DNA of 7,817 nt from contig JAJDEE010000321.1 in the NCBI GenBank assembly GCA_029259975.1, positions 1-7,817 on the forward strand, given 5' to 3'. This document shows, piece after piece, positions 1 through 5,033 of the stretch. The number at the start of each line of letters is the position of its first letter. Within the stretch, counting starts at the first letter, position 1. Both the position numbers and the translations under genes were made by a program. The notes below the pieces were generated by a model. The model was not told the origin of the DNA. It worked only from the letters and a program-made list of their open reading frames with translations, and did no database searches. Source of the DNA: Planctomycetota bacterium. Its GTDB lineage: Bacteria > Planctomycetota > Planctomycetia > Pirellulales > Lacipirellulaceae.

Positions 1-507
1 CACCTTGGCGACAGGGGCCAAGCAGTTGGTTGTGCAGCTTGCGTTGCTGATGCACTTGAGGTCGGCGGTGATCTTTTCGTCGTTCACGCCCAGTACACAG
101 GTGAGATCGGCACCATCTTTGGCCGGGGCACTCAGCACAACTCGCTTTGCGCCAGCCGCAAGATGCGAATCGTAGCCAGGCTTGCCACCATTGGCACGCG
201 CGGTGAAAAATCCGGTACTCTCGACCACCACGTCGACGCCCAAGTCGCCCCAAGGCAACTCGGCCGGATTGCGCTGAGCCATCGCCTTGATCGGCTTGCC
301 ATCGACGATCAGATGCTCGTCGTCGTACTCGACCGTGCCGGGAAAACGGCGGTGCGTGCTGTCGTACTTGAGCAGGTGGGCGAGCATTTTGTTGTCGGTC
401 AGGTCATTGATACCGACGACTTCGAACTCGCTGGAGCGGGCATGTAGGTTACGAAACGTCAGACGGCCAATGCGTCCAAATCCATTAATCGCGACTCGAA
501 TCGACAC
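1..507 (-). CDS. gap: Glyceraldehyde-3-phosphate dehydrogenase, type I (5' half, cut by window edge)
   Basis: Cytosolic glycolytic enzyme that oxidises and phosphorylates glyceraldehyde-3-phosphate to 1,3-bisphosphoglycerate using NAD+. The 169 codons present cover the NAD-binding domain and the start of the catalytic domain, about half of the usual 335-345 residues. The Rossmann motif GFGRIG is at residues 9-14, and an Asp at 35 in GIND fits NAD rather than NADP preference. The active-site motif SNASCTTNC puts the catalytic Cys at 158. The start is GTG at 507, chosen because AAGGAG (515-520) lies 7 nt upstream and the protein then begins SIRVAINGFGRIGR, as in the family. Compared with E. coli GapA from memory, there are about five extra residues near 104-114 (ANGGKPGYDSH) just before AGAKRVVLSAPAK. 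A promoter and a structured leader lie upstream. Identity is certain; the C-terminal half is outside the window. Confidence 0.97.
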   Translation of the reverse strand, partial: MSIRVAINGFGRIGRLTFRNLHARSSEFEVVGINDLTDNKMLAHLLKYDSTHRRFPGTVEYDDEHLIVDGKPIKAMAQRNPAELPWGDLGVDVVVESTGFFTARANGGKPGYDSHLAAGAKRVVLSAPAKDGADLTCVLGVNDEKITADLKCISNASCTTNCLAPVAKV

Positions 508-681
508 GATAATTCTCCTTGTGAAAGGGTGTGACATCCGACGGTTGCCGCAGAGCAGCAGGGTCGTCGGAATATAAATTAGCCTTTGGCCTTTGGTAAC
601 AGGCTTACGGTGTTCCGTTAGTCTCCAAAGGACTCTAAGCGGGTGAAACCGCTTAGCCGGCCATACTGGGCGTGAATTAAG
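508..681 (-). promoter_or_regulatory. Structured 5' leader of gap
   Basis: Predicted untranslated leader. On the minus strand it holds a perfect 8-bp hairpin (635-642 with 649-656, CTAAGCGG/CCGCTTAG, 6-nt loop). Next is a nested structure: an outer 7-bp stem CCTTTGG/CCAAAGG (590-596 with 625-631) encloses an inner stem CTAACGG/CCGTAAG with one mismatch. It ends in the AAGGAG Shine-Dalgarno. The arms AAGCGG/CCGCTT recur in the promoter dyad at 703-720, so alternative pairings are possible at the DNA level. No known riboswitch class is recognised. The first hairpin could instead be a dispersed REP-like palindrome. Confidence 0.45.
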
Positions 682-687
682 CCAGTC

Positions 688-716
688 ATTATACTGCTAT
701 CACCGCTTGCCAACAA
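688..716 (-). promoter_or_regulatory. sigma70-like promoter of gap, overlapped by a dyad
   Basis: On the minus strand, TTGTTG (711-716) and a perfect TATAAT (688-693) are separated by 17 bp. Transcription would start near 681, giving a leader of about 175 nt before the gap GTG. A 7-bp dyad, CCGCTTG-CCAA-CAAGCGG (703-720), covers the -35 element and could be a repressor site. The plus strand carries TATACT (690-695) in the same place, but I find no good -35 for it. Confidence 0.6.
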
Positions 717-859
717 GCGGCCGGAAATCCGAGTAAATGCCCTCAGCCAGTGTCGTTAGCCATTGGAGTAGTCGCGGCATTGGCCGTGCTTGCTCCGGTC
801 CCTTACGGTCGCGGTTCGCCTTTTTTCGGTTCCTCTTTTTGTTATTCGTCATTGCATTT

Positions 860-1639
860 ATGTCTCGTACACGTCCCAACTGGAACCTTCCCGCCGGCGT
901 CTCACGCGGTCTGTGGGATTACGTGCAATCACCCTCGGTCGCCGAGGACTACGACGATTATTTTGCTTTTAATAGCCTGTTCGAGCACGACGAACAGGTG
1001 CTAGCTCGCCATCTTCAGCCGTTGGGTCTGGTCGCCGATTTGGGGTGCGGCACGGGGCGAGCATTAGTGCCGCTAGTGCGAACAGGCCATCGTGGGTTGG
1101 CGGTCGATTTGTCCGACCACATGCTTCGTATTGTCCAAGAAAAGGCCGAGATCGACGAGCTGCCGATCGATTGCCTGCAAGCCAACCTCGTCGAACTCGA
1201 CACGCTCGGCGATCAAACGGTCGACCACGCCATCTGCATGTTTAGCACGCTCGGCATGATCCGCGGTCGTGCCAACCGTCGCCAAGCCTTGTGTCACTTC
1301 CGCCGTATCCTCAAGCCGGGCGGCCGGTTTGTGTTGCATGTCCACAATTACTGGTTCAATCTTCGCGACCCGCAAGGCCCCAGCTGGCTCGTCAAAAATC
1401 TTTTCACGGCGCCTTTCAACAACGAAATCGAAATCGGCGACAAATGGTTTCCGTATCGCGGCGTGCCCAACATGTTTTTGCACGTTTTCCGTTGGCGCGA
1501 GCTAGCCGCCGATCTCACGAGCGCCGGTTTTGGAATCGTCGAAAAGATTCCGCTCGACGTCGCTCGACGGCATCGCCTGCGTTGGCCATGGCTGTTTGGT
1601 GCGCTGCGTACGAATGGGTGGATTGTGGTTTGCGGTTAG
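860..1639 (+). CDS. Class I SAM-dependent methyltransferase, substrate unknown
   Basis: A 259-aa Rossmann-fold methyltransferase, probably cytosolic. Motif I is VADLGCGTG, with DLGCGTG at residues 60-66. The acidic strand-2 end AVDLSDHML is at about 81-89, the motif II region DHAICMFSTLGMIRG at about 122-136, and the post-II motif ILKPGGRFVLHVHN at about 150-163. The N-terminal WNLPAGVSRGLWDYV and the HVHNYWFN segment resemble a methyltransferase group I associate with planctomycetes and cyanobacteria; its substrate is not known to me. The start at ATG 860 is chosen because the protein then opens with this conserved segment. An upstream in-frame ATG at 737 would add 41 residues of low-complexity, partly hydrophobic sequence (RFAFFRFLFLLFVIAF) that looks like translated intergenic DNA. 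Neither start has a Shine-Dalgarno. The gene is divergent from gap, and 717-859 holds nothing else I can identify. Confidence 0.9.
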   Translation: MSRTRPNWNLPAGVSRGLWDYVQSPSVAEDYDDYFAFNSLFEHDEQVLARHLQPLGLVADLGCGTGRALVPLVRTGHRGLAVDLSDHMLRIVQEKAEIDELPIDCLQANLVELDTLGDQTVDHAICMFSTLGMIRGRANRRQALCHFRRILKPGGRFVLHVHNYWFNLRDPQGPSWLVKNLFTAPFNNEIEIGDKWFPYRGVPNMFLHVFRWRELAADLTSAGFGIVEKIPLDVARRHRLRWPWLFGALRTNGWIVVCG

Positions 1640-1660
1640 GTAAATACCGCAGCCAAAATA

Positions 1661-1767
1661 GGAAGTAACCACGGAGGGCGCAGAGTTACGCAGAGGAAAG
1701 AGCGAAAGAGATGATTTCTCAGAACAATTTTCTCTGTGTAACTCTGCGCCCTCTGTGGTTTACTTTC
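1661..1767. repeat. Large near-perfect inverted repeat (hairpin/MITE-like)
   Basis: Arms 1661-1699 and 1728-1767 (about 39 nt each) pair almost fully around a 28-nt loop. Among the few differences, several are C-to-T changes that become G-U pairs in a plus-strand transcript, and there is one single-base bulge. Each arm also has a 9-10-bp internal beat: CTCTGTG, CTCTGCG and CTCTGTG start at 1732, 1742 and 1751. The wording (ACCACGGAGGGCGCAGAG, TTACGCAGAG) matches a repeat type that I recall as widespread in environmental bacterial genomes. It lies just after the methyltransferase stop and before the 3' end of the convergent gene, so it could also act as a two-way transcription stop, although there is no long T-run. 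Confidence 0.85.
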
Positions 1768-1828
1768 AACTGCCGACCGCCATTTCGAGCAGGTGGGATT
1801 TGTGTCGCGGTTGGGTTGAGTGAGGTGC

Positions 1829-2614
1829 TTATTCTATTTGAGCGAACGCTTCCGGGGCGATCTGCATTGGCTGCAAATCTCCAAAGGAATCTTCCCACCA
1901 CCCTGTTACAAGTGCTAGCCCTTGGGGACGAGAATCTTGCAGCGCAAAGTAAAGCTTGCCACCCCAGTAATTCCACACGGCGATTTTTTGTGCTGTTGCC
2001 CACTTCGGAAAATCTTTCTTGCCCGCTTGGTAGACGCCACTCGGCTTACCGAACACTTGCGTGAGTTGTTTCACAGCAGATTCAAAATGTCTTTCCATGC
2101 ACTGGGCATCTTCGATCGCGTGCTGAGCAAGTACTTTGACAGGAAATATCACATTGTGTTTTCGAGCAACTGCCTCTCGCACTTTGGCCAAGCAGTCCTC
2201 GGGGAGTTCGTAACGCAGATGTCGCAGTTGCTGCAACAATTCAGCAATTCCATCATGGGCTTTTCCTGAGTTGCTTACGACGATAGACAAGTTCGAGGGA
2301 AAGGGTTGGATCTCGCCTACACCTGTACTGTTTTCCTTCCAGCTACTATGCTCGATCGTCGAGACAATCAATTCGAGCAGCGGGTCAAAGTCGGCTCGTG
2401 ATATACCAATCGAACTGGGATCGATTGTGACAAGGTCGGCAACATTATAGACCTTAGCGAAGACTGAGTTATCGTAGTTGTCTTGCTGACGTTGCTGTGC
2501 TCCCCAGCGCCAACCCGAAAAATAGCCAGCGACGCAAGTGAATACCAGCATGAGAGTAAAGAGACTAAACCGAAAAAACCTTCGACGTGGTCGCTGCTTG
2601 TTGGTCTCTTCCAT
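1829..2614 (-). CDS. Membrane-anchored planctomycete hypothetical protein
   Basis: A 261-aa protein of unknown function. The start is ATG 2614, chosen because AAGGA lies 5 nt upstream; the longer reading from 2758 has no such support. Residues 1-13 are basic (RPRRRFFR), followed by one hydrophobic segment at about 14-34 (FSLFTLMLVFTCVAGYFSGW). This is the N-terminal anchor style very common in planctomycete proteins and would leave the rest outside the cytoplasm. Residues 56-62 (YNVADLV) and about 79-133 (LLELIVSTIEHSSW, then IQPFPSNLSIVVSNSG, then IAELLQQLRHL) resemble a short module I recall from other planctomycete proteins, with a distant secretin/STN-like feel. The C-terminal 130 residues, with a WNYWGGKLYFAL stretch, are not recognised. 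It is transcribed alone; the region upstream is non-coding. Confidence 0.8.
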   Translation of the reverse strand: MEETNKQRPRRRFFRFSLFTLMLVFTCVAGYFSGWRWGAQQRQQDNYDNSVFAKVYNVADLVTIDPSSIGISRADFDPLLELIVSTIEHSSWKENSTGVGEIQPFPSNLSIVVSNSGKAHDGIAELLQQLRHLRYELPEDCLAKVREAVARKHNVIFPVKVLAQHAIEDAQCMERHFESAVKQLTQVFGKPSGVYQAGKKDFPKWATAQKIAVWNYWGGKLYFALQDSRPQGLALVTGWWEDSFGDLQPMQIAPEAFAQIE

Positions 2615-2643
2615 GATGTTCCTTGAAAAAGTCGGAGTTGTAA

Positions 2644-2660
2644 GGTGGGCATCGCCCACC
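2644..2660. repeat. Short perfect palindrome, REP-like
   Basis: GGTGGGC-ATC-GCCCACC, a 7-bp perfect stem with a 3-nt loop, lies 29 bp upstream of the start codon at 2614. The sequence resembles short palindromes scattered between genes in planctomycete genomes, as I recall them. Its closeness to the start also allows an operator role, but nothing shows that. Confidence 0.65.
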
Positions 2661-2805
2661 AGCCTCAACAGTATCCTCAACTTAGTGGTTAGTGACCACC
2701 CCGCTTGTGGCCAAAAGTAGCAGCTGATTTTCACCCAGGCATTCGGTAAGATGCACAAAGGCCATTGTCTGCCGTTTTGTTTTTTGACGTGTCGTACCGA
2801 CTGGT

Positions 2806-2964
2806 TTTTGCGAATCTACTGACCCTGGAATTCGCAATAGTGCGGGACTTTTGCGACATGCGAACTTAGCAAACACCTTGCACAGAGGAAGATCTGTGAT
2901 TTGGGTGGCGCAAAAGTCGGTGGATTTTGCGACGTAAAACGCGTTTTGTTAAAAGATCGCAAAA
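2806..2964. repeat. Cluster of TTTTGCGA words in both orientations
   Basis: TTTTGCGA occurs at 2806-2813, 2849-2856 and 2925-2932. The reverse word is at 2957-2964 (TCGCAAAA), with a shorter form at 2909-2915 (CGCAAAA). GACTTTTGCG (2846-2855) and CGCAAAAGTC (2909-2918) form a 10-bp inverted repeat. The interval has no gene. It could be a protein-binding cluster or the relic of a small mobile element. Confidence 0.5.
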
Positions 2965-3017
2965 CCCCAGGAGAGGGGGGAGATATTGCGTTCGTACTTG
3001 TAGCCGCTTTCCGATTT

Positions 3018-3153
3018 TCAGTAGTTCCAAAAACAAGGGATGAACGCTAATCTTCGCTAATCTGCACTAATCGTATTAGCGAAGATTAGTGCGGATTAGT
3101 GTTCCAAATTACAGTTTCTGGTCTTTCTTTTCATTGGAATTTGGAACTACTGA
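3018..3153. repeat. Nested inverted repeat with 10-bp internal periodicity
   Basis: The outer arms TCAGTAGTTCCAAA (3018-3031) and TTTGGAACTACTGA (3140-3153) are perfect 14-bp partners. Inside, CTAATCTTCGCTAAT (3047-3061) and ATTAGCGAAGATTAG (3075-3089) form a perfect 15-bp stem with a 13-nt loop. GTTCCAAA occurs again at 3101-3108, so the right outer arm has two possible partners. The inner part is built of 10-bp units of the form GCTAATCTNC. It lies between the yjbQ stop (14 bp away) and the gene-free interval, so it may terminate yjbQ transcription as well as being a dispersed element. Confidence 0.85.
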
Positions 3154-3166
3154 TTTTCGATTTAGT

Positions 3167-3586
3167 TCACTCTCCCCACAGCGTTGCCACCACACGACGG
3201 CGGCCGCCGTGGTTACGGTGTTCGCAAAGATAAATTCCTTGCCAGGTGCCGAGGCAGGGACAGCCGTTTTGGATGGGCACCGAGAGCGAACAGCCCAGGA
3301 GCGACGACTTGACGTGGGCGGGCATGTCGTCGGGGCCTTCGCAAGTGTGGCGGTGGGGGAAATCTTCGGGAGCGATCGCGGAGAGCGAGCTTTCGAGGTC
3401 GAGCGGCACGTCGGGGTCGGCGTTCTCGTTGATCGTGAGTGCCGCCGAAGTGTGTTGCAGGAACAGATGCAGGATGCCGACGCTCATGCCTGCGAGTTCT
3501 GGCAAGGCGTCGACGACCTCGCGGGTGATAAGATGAAAACCGCGCGGGCGGGCGGCGAGCTGGACGGTGCGTTGAGACCAAGGCAT
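3167..3586 (-). CDS. yjbQ: YjbQ/UPF0047 family protein
   Basis: The 139 aa match the usual length of this single-domain cytosolic family. For E. coli YjbQ, thiamine phosphate synthase activity has been reported, but the physiological role is still unclear. The signature HTSAALTINENADPDV is at residues 45-60, supplying His45 and the Asn/Glu/Asp cluster, followed by EGPDDMPAH at 83-91 and LGTWQGIYLCEHR at 112-124. All are family hallmarks, and the invariant histidines appear intact. The start is ATG 3586, where the protein begins like family members; there is no Shine-Dalgarno, which is not rare in planctomycetes. It appears to be monocistronic: both sides are non-coding, and no thiamine gene is present in the window. 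Confidence 0.93.
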   Translation of the reverse strand: MPWSQRTVQLAARPRGFHLITREVVDALPELAGMSVGILHLFLQHTSAALTINENADPDVPLDLESSLSAIAPEDFPHRHTCEGPDDMPAHVKSSLLGCSLSVPIQNGCPCLGTWQGIYLCEHRNHGGRRRVVATLWGE

Positions 3587-3633
3587 GATGCGTTTTAAAG
3601 TTTGAAAGGAGGGGTCGTGTTGGGCTGATTAGC

Positions 3634-3652
3634 CGGCGAGTACGTCTCGCCG
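3634..3652. repeat. Short perfect palindrome, REP-like
   Basis: CGGCGAG-TACGT-CTCGCCG, a 7-bp stem with a 5-nt loop, lies about 50 bp upstream of the yjbQ start. Its style (GCCGGCGAG, CTCGCCG) resembles intergenic palindromes I recall from planctomycete genomes. No neighbouring gene is obviously controlled by it. Confidence 0.6.
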
Positions 3653-3724
3653 ACAACCCTATTTCCAAAACAGATTAGCTGCAATTTCGGCCAAATGTCT
3701 AGCCAGAGGGTGCCGTAATGCTGA

Positions 3725-3777
3725 GGAAGCCGGGCAATTTGGAACGACTTGCTACGCGGCTTCCGCACAGTTTTTTT
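3725..3777 (+). terminator. Terminator-like hairpin with no gene upstream
   Basis: GGAAGCCG (3725-3732) pairs perfectly with CGGCTTCC (3757-3764), and GCAA (3734-3737) can pair with TTGC (3749-3752) inside. A run of seven T follows at 3771-3777, six bases after the stem. That distance is longer than in a typical intrinsic terminator. There is no plus-strand gene upstream, so if it is real it would end a small RNA or stop read-through. Confidence 0.35.
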
Positions 3778-3882
3778 GTCGGAATTATTGCGGAAATGCC
3801 CGTGTAGACAGCCTAGACTGCAAAGTTTCGTGCGGGAAGGTTTACTGCAACTAAAAAATGTCAATACCATCCAAGAAAAAAC

Positions 3883-3912
3883 TTGACTTCCGGTCTGAGC
3901 TGGTAATAATCT
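3883..3912 (+). promoter_or_regulatory. Candidate sigma70-like promoter for the 76-aa gene
   Basis: TTGACT (3883-3888) is followed by an AT-rich -10 region. The best registers are AATAAT at 3905-3910 (16-bp spacer) or TAATCT at 3907-3912 (18-bp spacer). An A-rich tract lies just upstream. A transcript from here would have a leader of about 220 nt before the ATG at 4139. Confidence 0.5.
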
Positions 3913-3978
3913 CAAGCAAGGAATCAAAAAACGGCAGCCAATCACGAGGCCTATGCACCTAAGATCGGCTCGGATGTC

Positions 3979-4013
3979 ACCAGTAGGTAGGGCGACCCCC
4001 CTGTGGTACTGGT
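3979..4013 (+). promoter_or_regulatory. Leader hairpin upstream of the 76-aa gene
   Basis: ACCAGTA (3979-3985) pairs with TACTGGT (4007-4013), and AGGG (3989-3992) pairs with CCCT (3999-4002) above a small internal loop. It lies within the predicted leader transcript. No known riboswitch or protein-binding leader is recognised. Confidence 0.4.
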
Positions 4014-4138
4014 TTGCTGTCGTCGATTATGGACAATTTTAGCCCCCCTGGATCGGCCTGACCTAGCTCTCTGTGTAGAAGGGACTAGCCCCGCCGGAGG
4101 CCGACCAAACTGCGACAAGTTCGCTGGAGAGATGAAAA

Positions 4139-4369
4139 ATGCCAGACCCAAAACTGAAGAATGTCTTTGAAGCAATCCTGAAATATGGCCATGACGAAGA
4201 TTTTGCCCCGAAATCCGATGACAGCTTCATGTCAACGCAGGCACCAGCCGGTTCGCGTGAGAAGCTCGACGTGATGGCTGATCGCGTGAAATCAGGTCAG
4301 CCCTTGTGGCACGAGAGCGATCGAGCCGACTACAGTGGCTTGACCGGTGCGGTGCGTCCACGCGACTGA
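4139..4369 (+). CDS. Small conserved-looking planctomycete protein, function unknown
   Basis: 76 aa, soluble, charged, with no signal peptide or membrane segment. The start is ATG 4139, with GGAGAG (4126-4131) 7 nt upstream. Residues 1-25 are KNVFEAILKYGHDEDFAP-like and could form a helix. Residues 37-67 contain AGSREKLDVMADRV followed by SGQPLWHESDRADYSGL. This GS-EK-(8-9)-G-PLWHP-D-R-DY pattern is one I recall from short unnamed planctomycete proteins. No catalytic motif is visible. It forms a complete single-gene unit: a promoter near 3883, a structured leader, a good Shine-Dalgarno, and an intrinsic terminator 74 bp after the stop. It is convergent with csrA. That it is a real gene is likely; its function is open. 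Confidence 0.85.
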   Translation: MPDPKLKNVFEAILKYGHDEDFAPKSDDSFMSTQAPAGSREKLDVMADRVKSGQPLWHESDRADYSGLTGAVRPRD

Positions 4370-4442
4370 GCCGCTATTTCCTGGGTTTGCCTATTCGATT
4401 TCGATCGTTTCTGGGCTTATCTGAGCATGATGTAGATTACTG

Positions 4443-4476
4443 AGGCCGCCGAGCAGGATTGCTAGGCGGCCTTTTT
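4443..4476 (+). terminator. Intrinsic terminator
   Basis: AGGCCGCC (4443-4450) pairs perfectly with GGCGGCCT (4465-4472), with a 14-nt loop, and a T-run follows directly (4472-4476). It lies 74 bp after the stop of the 76-aa gene and faces csrA. Read from the minus strand there is no T-run, so it would not be efficient for csrA. Confidence 0.85.
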
Positions 4477-4570
4477 ATGCGAGGGTTGCTCGAAAAGACC
4501 TGTTTTGAGCAGGTAGCCTCTGGGGGAAAGGCTGCAGGCGAAAAGAATGGCGGTGGTGAAGAGCGGGGGC

Positions 4571-4604
4571 GTGTGCTTGCTAGGCTCCTGGGGTGGCAGC
4601 ACAC
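4571..4604 (-). other. Hairpin directly after the csrA stop codon
   Basis: On the minus strand, GTGTGCT (4598-4604) pairs with AGCACAC (4571-4577), beginning one base after the csrA stop codon. An adjacent GC/GC pair with a one-base bulge extends it. No T-run follows, so it is more like a 3'-end stabilising or Rho-type end than an intrinsic terminator. The rest of 4480-4600 holds a small hairpin, ACCTG/CAGGT (4498-4514), and no gene. Confidence 0.45.
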
Positions 4605-4605
4605 A

Positions 4606-4809
4606 CTAGGCAACACACTGAGCCGGGGGCAGACTTGATATGGCTGCGACGGGGGAACCCAGCGGTTCTAGCTCGTCACGCAATACGAGCATCTCCCTCG
4701 GGGCCTCAATACCGAGCCTGACTTTGTCGCCGCCAATACGGACAACCGTGATCACAATGTCGTCGCCTAGTCGAATACGTTGAGTTTCTTTCCTGGATAA
4801 AACCAGCAT
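4606..4809 (-). CDS. csrA: Carbon storage regulator CsrA
   Basis: 67-aa RNA-binding dimer that binds GGA motifs in mRNA leaders and alters translation or stability. The sequence opens MLVLSRKETQRIRLGDDIVI, with GDKVRLGIEAP at residues 27-37 and the key RNA-contacting Arg at 44 (LVLRDE), all typical of the family. Residues after about 50 form the short variable tail. The start is ATG 4809, fixed by a near-consensus AAGGAGGT placed 5 nt upstream; a longer reading back to 5019 is leader sequence. The Shine-Dalgarno itself contains a GGA motif (AAGGA), and more GGA sites lie in the leader, so self-repression is plausible. No fliW or flagellar gene is in the window. Downstream it converges on the 76-aa gene. 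Confidence 0.97.
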   Translation of the reverse strand: MLVLSRKETQRIRLGDDIVITVVRIGGDKVRLGIEAPREMLVLRDELEPLGSPVAAISSLPPAQCVA

Positions 4810-4966
4810 GTTGTACCTCCTTGTGTTGAAATGCCTGAATGATGATGCTTTCCGCACACCCCTTGTCCCCTTGCGGTGGAGGACTCCCTGACCGCTGAAC
4901 GTTTCCCTAAGGTTTCTTGGGGTGCTCGAATTTTCAGACTTGAAATGGTAACGTGAACGCATGTAT

Positions 4967-4994
4967 AGTATAGGGCTGGTACTGTGGTTGGCAA
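4967..4994 (-). promoter_or_regulatory. Candidate sigma70-like promoter of csrA
   Basis: On the minus strand, TTGCCA (4989-4994) and TATACT (4967-4972) are 16 bp apart. Transcription would start near 4960, giving a leader of about 150 nt with several GGA motifs, for example in CAGGGAG, AAGGGGACAAGG, GCGGAAAG and the AAGGAGG Shine-Dalgarno. This suggests csrA can be transcribed independently of the gene ending at 5034. Confidence 0.55.
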
Positions 4995-5033
4995 CCCTGT
5001 TGTTTTTTATTTTTAACACTGTCGAGCGGTGGG

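Larger units (their letters stand above)
2615..3166. other. Gene-free interval rich in repeats
   Basis: About 550 bp between two minus-strand genes with no convincing coding sequence on either strand. The only minus-strand reading of note (2682-2876) has no Shine-Dalgarno and no protein-like pattern. The interval holds the palindrome at 2644-2660, a cluster of TTTTGCGA words (2806-2964), a short hairpin CACAGA/TCTGTG (2881-2898) and the nested inverted repeat at 3018-3153. It may be a landing site for small non-coding elements. Confidence 0.6.
3587..4138. other. Gene-free interval with hairpins and the promoter/leader of the next gene
   Basis: No convincing coding sequence in about 550 bp. 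A 116-codon minus-strand reading (3595-3945) has no Shine-Dalgarno and runs through palindromic DNA. The left part holds the palindrome 3634-3652 and the terminator-like hairpin 3725-3777. The right part holds a plus-strand promoter and a leader of about 220 nt. Confidence 0.6.

Noticed and set aside
163..577. Plus-strand open frames opposite gap
   Set aside because: Antisense to a certain gap gene; no protein-like motifs.
737..859. 41-residue N-terminal extension of the methyltransferase from ATG 737, with a hydrophobic stretch
   Set aside because: No Shine-Dalgarno, low-complexity sequence, and the methyltransferase family similarity begins right after ATG 860.
1711..2269. Plus-strand open frames over the 1661 repeat and opposite the anchored protein
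   Set aside because: They start inside the inverted repeat or run antisense to a gene with a good Shine-Dalgarno and membrane anchor.
2682..2876. 64-codon minus-strand frame upstream of the anchored protein
   Set aside because: No Shine-Dalgarno and no recognisable pattern; lies in repeat-rich DNA.
2750..3000. Insertion sequence remnant
   Set aside because: No transposase fragment could be read in any frame and no clear terminal repeats with target duplication were found.
3018..3153. CRISPR-like array, because of short regularly spaced units
   Set aside because: Units are 10 bp and contiguous, in opposite orientations around a centre, with no spacers and no cas genes.
3213..3668. Open frames overlapping yjbQ in other frames on both strands, including a 151-codon minus-strand frame
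   Set aside because: Arg/Pro/His-rich shadow translations of the yjbQ gene.
3595..3945. 116-codon minus-strand frame upstream of yjbQ
   Set aside because: No Shine-Dalgarno; crosses a palindrome and the terminator-like hairpin; composition not protein-like.
3918..4138. Known riboswitch in the leader of the 76-aa gene
   Set aside because: Hairpins are present, but no conserved core of a riboswitch class I can recognise.
4810..5019. 70-residue N-terminal extension of CsrA
   Set aside because: CsrA starts at MLVLSRKE, with a strong Shine-Dalgarno directly before it; the upstream part is promoter and leader.
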